DNA of 64,000 nucleotides from Tenebrio molitor (Eukaryota > Arthropoda > Insecta > Coleoptera > Tenebrionidae). The stretch is taken from positions 14,570,001-14,634,000 of the forward strand of contig NC_091048.1 in NCBI RefSeq assembly GCF_963966145.1. The letters are read 5' to 3'. Under the pieces are notes generated by a model. It saw only the letters and a list, made by a program, of their open reading frames with translations, did no database searches and had not been told where the DNA came from. Below are positions 1 to 12,156 of this stretch, in pieces. The position numbers were made by a program, and so were the translations under genes. How positions within the stretch are numbered: the first letter of the stretch is position 1; the number at the start of each line of letters is the position of its first letter.

Positions 1-547
1 ATATAGTACACCCTGTATATTTAAATGTCATTCTAATTTCTAATTCTAATAGGAATAAGTATTAGAACTTTATTCGTAACAGGCCATGAATTACTTATGA
101 ACACATTTTTGTAGTCATGGAAACAATATTTATTAAGTAATACCAACAATAAAATAACAATAATTTTTTTTCAACTGATCTGTTCAAATTGAGCACCATT
201 TTGCTCGAAACACTTCGCGTGGCATTCAGAAGGCTTTCAGGTGGCGTTTCTCTGCAAGTAGTAATTTCTATTATTTCCGAAATATGCTTGCAACATATCC
301 ACAATTTCATTATTGTTCATTTTATTTCACTAAATTGGAGAAACAAAATTAAACAAAAATTACGACAAATAAAGTTTATTTTCAAAATAAATGTTTATTT
401 TTTTGTGTTTCCATGGCTACAAGAATATCTTAAGTAATTCATAGCCTGTTACGAATAAAGTTCTACTTATTCCTAATGATTTGTAATTGAATTTTATTTA
501 TTTCTTATGTTAGAATAACATTTAAATATACAGGGTGTGCTATATTT
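1..547. repeat. Long-armed palindromic element
   Basis: The first ~165 bp and the last ~165 bp are imperfect reverse complements of each other. The outer tips read ATATAGTACACCCTGTATA on the left and its near complement on the right. The arms are over 85% alike by eye and share the stretch around CATGGAAACA and CGTAACAGGC. No coding potential is visible in the ~200 bp spacer. I read it as a MITE-like foldback element of the CACCCTGTA class seen throughout the window. The left tip touches the window edge, so the element may extend further. Confidence 0.7.
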
Positions 548-1235
548 TTTAACTTAGAAAAACATAATGAATCTAACTGTACCAAAAAAATTAAATGTTG
601 ATATTTAAAAAATTTAAGTTGACCCGTGATCCTTGTAAGATAGGGTTGCTAACGCCAACAATTTATATCCAGTTTATAGTACATTTGGACCCTTTAATTT
701 GATGTACCGTTGGTTGAAATCGGATTTCAAATACGAAAGATATAAGCTGGGGCGTTTTTTTGTGATCACGCTGTATATATTCGTACATCATTACCTTGCA
801 ATGTTACCGTAGTAGATTTAAAATAATTTCTTCGATTTCCAAAGCTTCTAAATTCTCTATTATGCAGGACTAGATATTGGTAGCGAGTGATCTTGTACTT
901 TGTGATAATATGTACGATTAGACGTAGCTGTCATTTCATACATACATATATATGTATTTCAAAATAATTGACCTGTTAAGTGCCACTTTCAAAGACCGCC
1001 AAATCAACAAATAAGTCCAATACAATTTTTTAAACATTTTTCTGACGTTTAGGGTAATCTTTTCTAGACCGTAGTGCACCGTTAGTGCGACATTTTTGGG
1101 ACATCCTGTATACCGGATGTCCCAACGGTTTGGCAAAGTAGATTTACTAAGTTAATATAAGTTCTTTGAAAAATGTTATTATTTCATGTTATACATACAA
1201 GTTATGAGCACGGTTTAAAAATATTTTAGATTATA
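548..1235. other. AT-rich stretch with an isolated MITE tip
   Basis: I see no gene here. Around 1097-1128 there is a tight inverted repeat, GGGACATCCTGTATACCGGA followed by its complement, which looks like two element tips abutting at a TA. The rest is low-complexity AT-rich DNA. Confidence 0.4.
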
Positions 1236-1602
1236 CAGGGTGTTTGGTGTATCGGTGGCAACACAAACTTATATTTTTTTAAATGGAACACCCAGTATTT
1301 TTTTGCGTTTTTTGAAAGCTCTCGTCAAAACAAAGAGGAAGATACCACATTTGATGGGTCTAACTTCTACTGTTAGTAAACTATTCGCTCTTTTGTGTCC
1401 GGACAAACCAAACCAAACCAAACTTTGAAAATTTGTGAAAAATATAACAGATGATAATTATTTAGATTAGATTTTTTTAGAACATTGTAAATATCGACAA
1501 TTTTATTGCCTTGTTGAAAAACATTAAGATTTTTACGATTACGTCGAAGGCGCTTCAAACGCAAACTCTTTATTTAGTCTTTTTTTTTACTGGAACACCC
1601 TG
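1236..1602. repeat. Possible TA-flanked element (CAGGGTGTT ends)
   Basis: CAGGGTGTT follows a TA at 1234, and AACACCCTG precedes a TA at 1603, so the two tips face each other 367 bp apart. The match stops after about 9 bp, so these could be two unrelated solo tips. Confidence 0.35.
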
Positions 1603-1730
1603 TATTTAGATATACCGTTGGATAGCTCTTTCAATGAGCGTTTAAAAGATTGGTATCTAAAATAAATAGTTTATCCACAAATTTCATTTAAAATATCATA
1701 AAATAAAATAATATAAAAAAAAAGTATGCC

Positions 1731-3378
1731 ATGCCTATGTCAACATCATCTAATATTTCTCTTGACGAAAATGATAGTTTTTTTGAATTTAAATATCCTC
1801 AAGACTCAAGATTTCGTTTACGAACTACTCACTGGAAAATTAGTGATAAGGATTTAACCGACGCAGGTCCTTCAAACGTTAATATAAATCTTGACGAAAA
1901 ATTCGGAAATGTCAAGAAATGTCACAATACAATTTATGAAGATAAATTAGTTTTTTCAATGTGAAGAGTGCAACAGGAACTTTAAAAATGAAAAGGGTCT
2001 TAAAATTCATAAAACAAGAATCCATGGACTAATGGGACAATCTTTTTTGTGTGAATCATTTTCCTCAAAAATTGATAAAACAAGGAAAAATGAAAAAATC
2101 CATCAAACTCCACCTACTTCCATGGATTATGAGAAACAATCCGGATTAGAAGATAGTCAACTTGATGGATCTCAACCATTATGTTGTACTCTGTGTCCTG
2201 GAAAATCATTTAAGGATAACAACAGATTGAAAATTCACGTAGATAAGTATCATGTCGATAATATTCTATCAACTTCTTCTACTTATTCTTCAACCGATTC
2301 AATAACAAAATTGCTAATTAATTTGAAACTTCAGTTAACAACTATTAGACGAATTCCAAAAGCTTGTAGACATTTAGCTGCAGATAAATTAAGTTCCATT
2401 ATTAATAACTGTGTTTCGACCAAATCATTATCATCCTTTGAGAATCTTTTGCTTTTTTCATATAGAGCTTTCAATGTAGCAGAGAAATCTGATAAGTCGT
2501 TGAATAAGCATATAAAAGAAAATCTTTCTAATTTTGAAGAACCTCAAATACGAACTGGTTCTAAGAAACGTACAAATTTATCATTAGCTAAGAAAGTAGA
2601 AGCAAAAGTAGCCGATTTTGATATCAGAGGAGCTGTTAAATTATTGTACTTGGCTCGTTTTAAAGCTTTGCAATGCAGAGAATCAGGATCTTGGTTACAT
2701 GCAATACCTTCTCCTAATATTGGTACTCTTTTAGATAACACTTCCTTCCAAGTTTGTATTGGTTTAAGATTGGGTTGTAATCTTTGTACACCTCATATTT
2801 GCAAATGCAATGCGAAAGTTGACGAAATTGGCACCCACGGTCTAAGCTGTTTCAAAAGCAGTGGTAGATTTTCGAGACACACTGAAATTAATTCCATTAT
2901 CAACCGGTCTTTAACTTCTATTCATGTGAATTCAACTTTAGAACGAAACGGACTGTCTCGGGATGACGGAAAACGCCCAGATGGGATGACTTTAGTACCG
3001 TGGATTAAAGGTCAACCTTTGGTTTGGGACGTCACTGTTGTAGATACACTTGCAGACAGTTACGTATTGAAATCATCTGAAGTCTCAGGTTCTGCCGCTG
3101 AAATGGCTTGCAAACGCAAACATAGCAAATATAGTTCAATCATTTCGTCAAACTACGTGTTTAAAGGTTTAGCATTTGAAACCTTAGGCCCTTGGTGCAA
3201 AGAAGCCATCGATTTCATTAATGTCATCGGAAACCGACTTATCGCGGAATCAGGCGATTCAAAATCAAAGAAATTCCTTTTCGAGAGGATGTCCCTTGCC
3301 ATTCAACGTGGAAACGCTGCAAGCATTCGGGGCACTTTTCCAGATTCCGCAATATTATCGGAAATTTTTGTATTATAA
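1731..3378 (+). pseudogene. R2-group LINE, internal deletion: zinc fingers fused to endonuclease
   Basis: An N-terminal frame from the ATG at 1731 runs to 1962, where an extra T in a T-run near 1951-1956 shifts the frame. The shifted frame then runs open to 3378. It starts with a C2H2 finger (CEECNRNF..H..H, 1960-2028) and has a second C2H2 finger (CTLCPGKSF..H..H, about 2188-2255). After a linker it joins abruptly, near 2650, to the C-terminal part of a LINE: a CCHC-type knuckle (CNLCTPHICKC ... HGLSC) and a restriction-like endonuclease core (KRPDGMT ... LVWDVTVVDT). The reverse transcriptase that should lie between is missing. The 2650-3378 part matches the copy at 50813-51540, about 94% identical at protein level by my count. 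The architecture is that of LINEs with a PD-(D/E)XK nuclease (R2/R4/NeSL-like). Exact family assignment is uncertain. Confidence 0.75.
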
Positions 3379-3600
3379 AACAAAAATGTTTATGTAATTT
3401 TTATAAACTAAAATTGATCTATCCAAAGATTACTTTGAAAAAAAAAATTGTTTAATTTTTAATTAATTTATTCCATACTTTTGCCGCAATAAGCACAACA
3501 AAATTGAACCATTTTGTTATATGTAATACCTAAATAATTAAAATAATCAAAGTAAAAAGGTACCTACTTTTTGTGGATATACCCACAATATTAAATCACT
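3379..3600. other. AT-rich tail after the LINE fragment
   Basis: This is AT-rich sequence with A- and T-runs, probably including the 3' UTR of the LINE fragment. No gene is visible. Confidence 0.4.
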
Positions 3601-3735
3601 AATAGGGAGTTATCGCCCTGACTACGCTAAAATAAGGTTACCTTAAATTCATACGTTATTTTGTTCGAAATATCGTATCTCGTATGATTTTAGTGTTACG
3701 ATATTTTGGCGTAGTCAGGGCGATAACTCCCTATT
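3601..3735. repeat. 135-bp palindromic MITE
   Basis: A 27-bp end, starting AATAGGGAGTTATCGCCCTG, is repeated in perfect reverse complement at the other end (finishing at 3735). The middle contains no coding sequence. This is a short foldback element of unassigned superfamily. Confidence 0.8.
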
Positions 3736-3772
3736 ATGTAATTGTTTTTTACGATAGTCTGTAACGCTATCC

Positions 3773-4147
3773 TAGAGATATTTTCATATTTGATGGCGGA
3801 AACAAAAGACTGAGAAATGTCACAAATTTGTATTGTCAGTGTCAAATTTCTCAAAGACGTTCGTGATTTTGACAGAAATGCAGCAAATTGGCAATAAGAA
3901 AGTTATTAATCGTCGAACTAAAGACATAATTTGTAATACGTTTGATTATATGAGAATAACTTTTCCTTTTGAAGCACTGACAAAAATTGGTTTCCTTAGA
4001 ATTTATTTTTTCAATCTATTCAGCGAAAATTTAAATTTACCTAGACATTCCTTTTTACGGCGTTTATGAGAAATTTGACACTGACACTACAATTTTGTGA
4101 CATTTCTCAGTCTTTTGTTTCCGCCATCAAATATGAAAATACCTCTA
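3773..4147. repeat. Palindromic element, about 375 bp, arms near 75 bp
   Basis: The left arm (TAGAGATATTTTCATATTTG, then GGCGGAAACAAAAGACTGAG) is repeated as a reverse complement that ends at 4147. The region containing GTCAGTGTCAAATTTCTC is also mirrored. The interior is AT-rich and non-coding. Confidence 0.8.
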
Positions 4148-5651
4148 ACACACTAAACAGTAGAAAAAGTCATTAATTGTATCAAATAATAATTGTTCAC
4201 TGTACAACCTTGTTAACACATCGAATCATCAGAAAAGATAAAACTAAAATTAAAACCAGAAAACATCCAAAAAATTACGCAGACATCGACCAGCTCTGTA
4301 GTTTTTAAATGACGGTTCCCAATGTTTTGCTCGTACCCAGCTGATCGCGGCTCTGCCCATCTCACTCTAATGTTCATCGCAATACCTCTCACTCGTCTAC
4401 CCATCTATGTAACTATAAGATCATTGGCCGGAGGCAGAGTTTAATTTAGCGCAGCACTATTCGCCGGTAAGCGGTCGAAAATGCGCCAAACTAGCATCGA
4501 CTCTCTCGAAATAAATCGTTTTGTGCCTGAGAAATGACTTCGGCCGGAGGCTTGCCGCGTTTACAGACGTCACGATTCATGTACATATATGACCATCGGG
4601 GGAACGAACGCTGTCGGGTCTCTCGAACTGTAGCCGAGCTCTAACGAGTCTTGACTCTTGATCACGCACCGGTGATCGTGTTCAACAGATTAAAATTCAA
4701 CTGATTGTTACTGTGACCGCTATTCTCTGCTGTGACCGGTTTTGCCACGCCAATGGGATATTTTGTCCGCGCAGATTTCCCCCACCAAATGTCATATCTC
4801 AAGCCGGCCTTACTCTACAAGTGTAGATTGTAGGTGCTCCGATGTTCGTTTGTTTTTGTTTTGGATTTGAAATGGTCTTACTGGTCCCTGATCAAAACTC
4901 CGTATTTTATTTATTTTTATATTGTTTAATAAAATGAATGAAAATATGGAAATTAAAGAAATTGCGAAGATATTATTGATTACCTATTTGTTAAATCATC
5001 CATTTAATTCATGGTCTTATAACAAATTATTTGTAAAAAGTCAAAAACAGCCACAACCAAATTTAACCCGCCTTATTCATATGTGTAAGTGGAAAGCAGA
5101 AACGGTCATTTAACACTACGTGGTATCAGAAATGGAAATGACTCGTCGGAAGTGTGAACAAAAAATTGTTGTTTTGTTGGCCTTGCTTGCTATTTGCTGC
5201 TGAAACAGAAACCACGGTTTGGTCGCGTTTAGGATTTAATGATTTTAAAAATATTGTCCGTTGTATCGAACGACACCAAATTTCAATTACTGGGAAAACA
5301 GAACAGTAATAAGTTGTTTGTCAAAAAGCATGGCCAACTGTAATAAACTTTATAACATAAAAATTAGTCCAAATTTTAACAGAAAATGTTAATCTAAGAA
5401 TACAGTATATCAATACTGAGATTTTAATAATACAAATGGGGGTTTTAAATGAAGCAAAAAATGTCATTCTTCTAAAGTTTTTGCTTAAAATCAAAAATAC
5501 GATGTGGATAAAATGTTGTACTGCCTTTGTTGATTACCGGCAAATAAAACTCTTGAAAATTTAAACACTCGGCCGTGCAGCCTCATGTCTAAACTTTCTC
5601 GCGAGTTTTAATTTTTCCTCTTTTAAACTCAATCCGGGGACATGCTGTATA
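4148..5651. other. No gene recognised; moderately GC-rich block at 4300-4800
   Basis: Sequence from 4300 to about 4840 is richer in G+C and CpG than its surroundings and may be an old LTR, a promoter region or a decayed element, but I found no repeated ends. From 4840 to 5650 it is AT-rich with no persuasive reading frame. Confidence 0.3.
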
Positions 5652-5653
5652 TA

Positions 5654-6102
5654 CCGGTGCTCCAAAATTCGTGGAACAACTCAGTGAGACAATATCAACT
5701 CATGTTAAGAAATTATTAGAAAAATAATTAAAAAATTCTATATCTTTTAGATTTGAAGATATGGGGGTTCAAAAGGTGCAGCTTTGATTTCGTCTATTTT
5801 AAATATTAAAAAAGATTTTGACTATTTGTTTTTTACTAGCCAATGTTATAATAATTCTGAATGATTGTGATCAGGTTCATTATTTCCAGCATTTCCAAGA
5901 AGTGCTTTTATGTCGGTTTTACCTCAAGTAACTTATGGCTACGTGGTTTAGATTTTTCTTTCTTATTTCCATTCCAAAAATGAAATATTTATAGTGTAAC
6001 AAACAGGTCCATTTCTTCTACAAAAAAGAAAATTGAACATTTTTACCTGATATTTTAATGACTACTTAACAACGTACTGCTAAGCGAATTTTGGAGCACC
6101 GG
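5654..6102. repeat. TA-flanked MITE (CCGGTGCTCC ends)
   Basis: CCGGTGCTCCAAAATTCG follows TA at 5652, and its reverse complement precedes TA at 6103. The TA flank and short inverted ends fit an IS630-Tc1-mariner type MITE. The interior is non-coding. Its right TA directly abuts the TA of the next element. Confidence 0.8.
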
Positions 6103-6106
6103 TATA

Positions 6107-6490
6107 CAGGGTGTTTGAAAATTGCTAGTACAAAAAAAACTGTGGCCTCTAGAAGCCCTAAGAAATCCAAAAAAACAATTTTTAATTTTTTTAAACAAAA
6201 GGGATAAAGTAACCCTATCCCAGCATATTTTACGCCTCAGGCGGGGCAGTATTTTTTAAACCTTGGTAACCAAGCGTGATAATGAAGGACTATACAACAA
6301 TATAAAAAATAAATATTTTTTTGCAAGATTTTGGCAACTAACAATGGTACTAACAATGTTAACCGAATTTTTAGTAATTTTTATCTCGAAAACTAAAGGA
6401 CTTTTATTAAAAATTTTTTTTGCCGATGACTTTAACTCACCATCACCAATTACCAGTATTTTTTTGTACTAGCAATTTTCAAACACCCTG
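6107..6490. repeat. TA-flanked MITE (CAGGGTGTTTG ends)
   Basis: CAGGGTGTTTGAAAATTGCT begins at 6107 after TA. Its reverse complement ends at 6490 before TA, and the match covers about 27 bp. The interior has no convincing coding sequence. Confidence 0.85.
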
Positions 6491-6582
6491 TATATTAAAA
6501 AAAAATTATGGTGTATTATTAATATTACTATTATTACCATGTTTGCTCAAGCTTGGCTCCTCAACAACAAAACCCACGAGCC

Positions 6583-7021
6583 GCCACTGATACACGCCCG
6601 AGCAGAATGGCGTCAGTGAACGCGAAAATTGCACTATAGTTGAGATGGCAAGGACCTTAAAATACTCGAGCAGGGAAGTTGAATTTCCAGATGCGATATG
6701 GGCAGAACTAGTGACCTCAGCAATTTACATCCTAAATAGGACAGGAAAGTCGTGAAAATATGGAATTAGTCCTTATGAATTGTGGATGGGAAAGAAACCA
6801 AGAATCAAACATCTGCGCATCATTGGATCTTCCTGCTACGTCCGCATACCAGCTGAAAGAAGAAAGAAGATGGACAAGAAAACAGTAAAAGGTTTCCTCG
6901 TTGGATATGATGGAGACGAGCGTTTGCCGAATTTATGTTCCCAACGACCACAAAGTTATCCTGTCAAGAGACGTTCAATTCCAAGAAAGAATTGAAGATT
7001 GTATAAGCAAGGGCAAGCTAC
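6583..7021 (+). pseudogene. Copia integrase fragment (decayed)
   Basis: The translated sequence shows the C-terminal half of a Ty1/copia integrase: TPEQNGVSERENCTIVEMAR, then FPDAIWAELVTSAIYILNR, then ELWMGKKP, then VKGFLVGYDG. There is an in-frame TGA after RTGKS (about 6756) and a frameshift near 6915, after which the next frame continues with RIYVPNDHKVILSRDVQF. It is very likely the upstream half of the same element whose linker, RT and RNase H lie at 12340-14009. The two halves are separated by a 5.3-kb insertion. Confidence 0.8.
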
Positions 7022-9443
7022 TGTTACGTTATTGTTTTCTTTACCCCAACAGGTTTAACAGCCTTAAATTTCCCAACTACACCGGGGAAAATTTAAACAA
7101 CGATTTTCGTGACTGATTGTCTCCAGACCTGGCACATACACACACAAACGTCTCGAGAGCAAGACTGCTGAAAAGTATAAATGGTGCTTCACAAACACGG
7201 TGTTATATCAGGTGTTGGACTGCCACGGTACAATCCGGCCAAAAGGGCATAATTTAGCTAGCTCGTTTGGTGGTGGTTAGGGCGCCACCCGCGGTAGAGC
7301 TGGGTTCGATGAGGTACCTCCGCAGGTAGGGACTCAAACTAGGCCAGATGATGTTAATTACTATAAAGTTAAAATATAAACAACGTAGTTGGAGAGGGGG
7401 GTCCTCGAACTTGGATTTATTAGTGAATTAGTTGTTACTAAGCGTTAAATTACTGATATGCACAATTAATGATTATAGATTAAACGCGGAGGTTGATAGC
7501 TATCAAGGCTCTTACAGAATTATTAGTATGTATAACGAAATGATTAGTCAGTAAAATATGAAAGGCTAGTAAGGTTGCTCTGAGGGAGCGGTTGGAAAAA
7601 GGGTAGTGACAAAGTTGAAATTATGGGAATTGTTTGATCATTTGCTTGCCGTTCCTCCTAGTGCAGGTGAACTTAGCTCCTCGGTTATAGCGATTGCTGC
7701 AAGTCGTGGCGAGATTCGTAAATCGGCAAGATGATCGAGATTATTGAGATTGTTGGAATTTGTTGGAATTTTCGAGATAGTCGGGATAGTCGGGATTTGT
7801 TGGACTGAGGTTGTTGGGCTTGTTGAGATAGTTGGAATTTGTTGGACTGAGGTTGTTGGGATATTCTACAAAATAAAAAAAATCTGCTGTAAAGAGGCGA
7901 TATCTAACATCATCCGCATATACCTCTTGGCAAAGAAAATACCCAACGGGTAGTTATCGACTGGGAAACCAGAATATTCGCTCTATTGTGCCCAAGACTG
8001 CTGGTGATGGTCAATGCCTAAAAGAGTATCGTGAGGGCACGGTGATTTTATGCGAGAGACACATACCTCTAATGCCTATATCCGTAAGATCCTCCAAATG
8101 GAGCTGCAGGGTACAAGGCGCGGTAATTCTAAACAGACGGTATACCTTGACCCTTGAAGACTATGGTACTTTGGAAATCCCAATATAATGGTAAAGTTTG
8201 CCCAAAATAACCACTTCAGATACGGCACAGGTTGTTAGCGTCTCTGTTTTCTGACAGACAAGATTTTTTTAGAATAACAAATTAAAAAAAAGAAAGGTCC
8301 GTTGCTAACCATGGATTTCTTGATGTTGCAAAAACCAAACGATAGAAAAAAAAAATAGTGACAATGTTGCAAAAACCAAACGATAAAAAAAAATAGTTAC
8401 AGGACAGAAACACAGATGTTATTAATAATTATGTTTAATCCTCGTTTCCTAATTATACAGTGAGACAAAATTAACAAACTAAATCCAACCTATATGCCAC
8501 TGTGGGCGATACACTGTAGTCTATGAAAGGAGGTACCAGGATATAGCTCAAATGTTACTCCGAAAACCAAGTTAGAGCATTGACTCTTACGACAAAAAAA
8601 TTAAACAAGATTAACAATTCAAAATGTAATGTTAAGAAATGAACAGAAAAGAAATGAAGTGGTCCAAAATGATACGCTGAAGGCGCTTAAACACTAGTAA
8701 AATTTACAAAAAGTGCCGGTACTACCAGGCTATATTTAAGATTTAACAAATCAATGAAATTAAAATAAAACTTCCCTTACACCGGGCCTGAAGCTTGGAA
8801 TCCAAAGAGAGTCCCGGGAAGAGTGAGCTGGAGGAAAGTCCTCCGAGCCCCTCTTCCGCCGCTGGTCTATCACGCCGTCCGTATCCTCGGAAAGTCCTGG
8901 GGGTCCTTCCTCCCCTCGACCCTTCCTAGGGATAAGCGTAAGTAAGTCAGAGTTAGCCCCGGTGTAAAAAAAAAAGATAATGAAATGTGATAAGGATAAA
9001 AACCTCCGAGAGCCAGCTGGCGCGTCGTTTCTGGCGAGGTCACTTCAGGTCTGATAACGTGAAACTACGTAAAAGAAATGAGCCAAAATGGCGGACTGAA
9101 AAAGAAAGACGCTGAAGGACCTTGCCAGATAAGAGTTGCTCCTGGACTCGGGTTCCTCGGCCAGGGACAGTCCGGTGCGAGGTCCTGTTCTCTGGTGGGA
9201 TCCTGGGGGATGACGCCGGCCCAACAGGGTGGCGAAAATGATCCGCTGACGCGTAGGGTCGATGACCCTCGTGAAGGAAGCCTATATCCGCCGCAACGTA
9301 CGGTTGGAGTTCCTCCTGGACGATTTCCAAGCCGCTTCGGTCCTCCTCCACGGGTTCGCCAGCACCTGTTGCACTGAGAAAAACACCCCCTAATCTCCCC
9401 CTTTGAGCACAACACTCACACACGGATCGGTCGTAAACCCTTC
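7022..9443. other. Inserted block inside the copia relic, identity unresolved
   Basis: From here to about 12328 foreign DNA interrupts the copia relic. Its outer tips read TGTTACG (7022) and CGTAACA (about 12328), which could be LTR or TIR ends, but I did not find the second LTR copy. It contains a short minisatellite (7740-7865) and a duplicated tract GTTGCAAAAACCAAACGATA at 8325 and 8364. There is an inverted ACACCGGGC/GCCCCGGTGT pair around a GC-rich 200 bp (8780-8966), and a GC-rich block at 9000-9443. No confident protein match is visible. Confidence 0.4.
7740..7865 (+). repeat. Short minisatellite
   Basis: Degenerate tandem units based on GTTGGAATTTGTTGGACTGA with GGTTGTTGGG and a GAGATAGT linker repeat for about 125 bp. 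The period is near 38 bp, with shorter sub-units at the left. Confidence 0.6.
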
Positions 9444-9451
9444 ACGAGTAC

Positions 9452-12156
9452 TAGGGCCCGGATTTTAGGCAATTAAAAAGTCGGAAATAGGTGCCTAAAA
9501 TAGTCCCTTAAACTACTGCAAATAGTCCCTTAAAAACTGAAAATAAGCCATACTAGGTCCTTAAAGTTGTGGTTAATTAAATTAAAAAATGTGTTTTTAA
9601 AGTTTTAAGTAGGTACACACAACAAGATATTTACTAATTATTTTTTATTAATTAATATACAATACTACAAGTTTGTTAGTTATTTACATTGTTACGTATT
9701 TACATTGCATACAAGATATTGCTCTAAATTTTCTACTTTAAAACATTGTCGGTTATCCACCAAAATGGACTTATATTTTGAAAAACTTCTTTCTACCTCG
9801 CAAGAGGTAATGGGCGCAAATTTGTAATAAATTTCTTCCATTTTGGTGTCATGTTCCGGCACATCTTCACCTCTAAAAATTCTTGCCAATTCTAGAAGAA
9901 ATTTGTATCCAGGATTTTTTTCAGTAACATCTTCAAGTTTTTTTAATGCTACTGCTGCTACAGGGCCTGGAGATTTTTTTAGGGAGGTAAATACGTTTTC
10001 AACAATTTTGATTGAATCGGTTAAAGGTAACCCATTTTTTTCCAATTGAGTAATACTTTCGCAGATTATTTTAAAATTACTGCGAACATAAATTAATTGG
10101 TTTTTTATTCCGGGTTTCTTCATTATAGACTGTGCTTTTTGAATAGCAACAGCAGAACTTCCATCAAAGGACATGACAACCTGTGAGTAGTTAAAAACAG
10201 TTTAACAATCAATTAATTTGCTTATCTTTTATATACTTACTTCTTTAATGGAATCAAAGTGTTCGCTGTAAAACATAGCAGCCTGAAGCCATGTTCCCCA
10301 TCGTGTTAAAATTGGCTGTGGAGGCAGTGGCATTTCTTTTAGTTTTTCTTTGTACATTTCAACTCTCAAAGGTGCCTTAACGAAAATTTTTTTCACGTTC
10401 GAAATTAAATTATCCACATCTTCATATTGATAGCGAATTTTTTCAGCCACTAGATTTAAAGCATGCGCTAAGCATGTGACATGCACAATTTTTGGATAAA
10501 ACACCTTAAGGTGTCTACCAGATTTTATCATATATGGTGCTCCATCCGTTACAAACAAAAGAAACTTTTCAGCAACAACTCTGGTACTCCACAAGATTTC
10601 TACGCATAGAAATTTTAAATCAAAATAAATTTAAAAAAGTGAAAAACCCTTACCTAAAGATTGATTTACGAATCTAGCTATTGTCTCATGATTTGTTCTT
10701 TCTAATTGTTTAGACGCCAAAAGATAAGATTTTCCAGGTTCATCTTCTGAAAGTTTCCCAACCAGACAATTCGCCACATATCGCCCAAGTGCATCTGTTG
10801 TTTCGTCAACTGAAACCCATATGTTAAAAGGATCCAGCTCATTCCGAATGCGGTCAATAGTCTAAAAGTGAAAATAATTTTAAATTAAATATTAAAAGAT
10901 AGTATGTTCATACATCTTTGTAGCATTTTGGTAAATAATTTTTCCGTAAAGTAGACTCATCCGGAATTTTTCTACCACAATATTTTGTCAGAAAATTCTG
11001 AAACGCAGGATTTTGTAGTTTGTGCCATGGTATATTGGCAGCTAAAAAGACGTTACAAAGTTCCATATTGAATGTACTATTTGCCGATTCCTCCAAGTTC
11101 TGTGTCAGCAACGTTTGCCGAAGCGGTGTCATAATGTTCTCTTTATGGATGGCCGTTTGCTCATGCTGTTGCAAGTGACATTTTTTTTCGCATATAAACT
11201 ACAAAAAATAAAATTTTCAAATAAGTAAAAAATATAAAATGACATATTTTTAATTATGCTTAACTTACCAGTTTACCACAAGCTTTACAAAACATTTCTC
11301 GGGTTGATTTTATTTCATATAAATCTTTCTTGCTTGTCCACTGTAATATTTTTTCGCGTAAACTAATTTTTTGTTTCGGCATTATGTTCACTTTAAACAG
11401 GTTCACAAGAAACACGACCACTGCACGGAGATAAAGTAAACGAGAAATGACAAATTTGTAATGCTTATATTTACGTCTCCCACCAAATTTCAGAGGAGAT
11501 GGTTAATTTTATATTTCTTAAATTTTTAGAAAATGACACCCTTAAGGTTTCTCTTATTGTTTCACTTCGGGATTTTAATTTTCGTTTTTATGGCAAGGAC
11601 CATTTTATAAACGTTAAAGCTTCTAACAATACCTAAGTATCAGAAAACATTAGACCGCGTATACCTGCACCCCTTCGAACAGAGGCAAACAGATAAACTC
11701 TGTAATTTATGCCAGTCCAGTCTAATGGTTTGTGGTACTTAGGTATTGTCGGAGTATTTACCGCTGACATCATGGTCCCAACCGTAAAAGCGAAAAAGTA
11801 ATTCCTGTATTGTACTGCACTTTGTACATTTCAGTAATTACATCTCCTTAAATTTTAAAATCATAAAGCATTGTAAATTTTATTGAGGTACCACTTTTAC
11901 ATTTTCAATACCGTAAACTTCCCAGAATTCGAAAATTGGGAAAAAACCGCAAAAATGAAATTGATTTTTGGTCATTTTAGGCATGTTCAGGCAGTTAAAA
12001 GGTAAAATAGGTATTTAAAGGGCATTTTAGGCCGAATAGGCAGAATCAAATATGGCTCTAATTACTCTAATTAAGCCAGAAATCATTTATAGACAAGTTT
12101 CATACATGTGCCTTAAAAAATAAAAATAGTCCATTTTGCCTAAAATCCGGGCCCTA
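9452..12156 (-). mobile_element. Complete hAT transposon (2705 bp)
   Basis: The ends TAGGGCCCGGATTTTAGGC and their reverse complement are flanked by perfect 8-bp target duplications ACGAGTAC (9444-9451 and 12157-12164). An 8-bp duplication is the hallmark of the hAT superfamily. The element encodes a complete spliced transposase on the minus strand. Interior repeats of the GGCAxTTAAAA/AGGxAxTTTA type near both ends (9470-9560, 11980-12130) may be transposase-binding motifs. It sits in the GC-rich unidentified block that splits the copia relic, so it is younger than that block. Confidence 0.9.
9692..11382 (-). CDS. hAT transposase, BED finger plus DDE core, five exons, 484 aa
   Basis: The spliced reading is continuous over exons 11382-11269, 11198-10914, 10861-10654, 10599-10241 and 10180-9692. 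All splice sites are GT..AG, and the phases sum to 485 codons including the stop. Residues 32-56 form a BED-type zinc finger (CKACGK ... H50..H56). The core holds ISVDETTD-like SVDETTDALG (D152), FVTDGAPYM (D221) and the C-terminal dimerisation segment CEVERSFSKYKS (E452), which I take as the catalytic triad. No internal stop or frameshift was seen. Short introns of 53-71 bp are typical of insects. The start ATG lies inside the element and begins the zinc-finger domain directly. The family resembles DUF659/CGGBP1-like hAT proteins. The protein would cut and paste the surrounding element and could mobilise related short elements. Confidence 0.87.

Noticed and set aside
8325..8398. CRISPR-like direct repeats GTTGCAAAAACCAAACGATA
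   Set aside because: Only two adjacent copies in eukaryotic A-rich DNA; a simple tandem duplication.
9040..9423. Overlapping long frames in the GC-rich block
   Set aside because: Frames are open on both strands in a GC-rich block with no motif; composition explains them.
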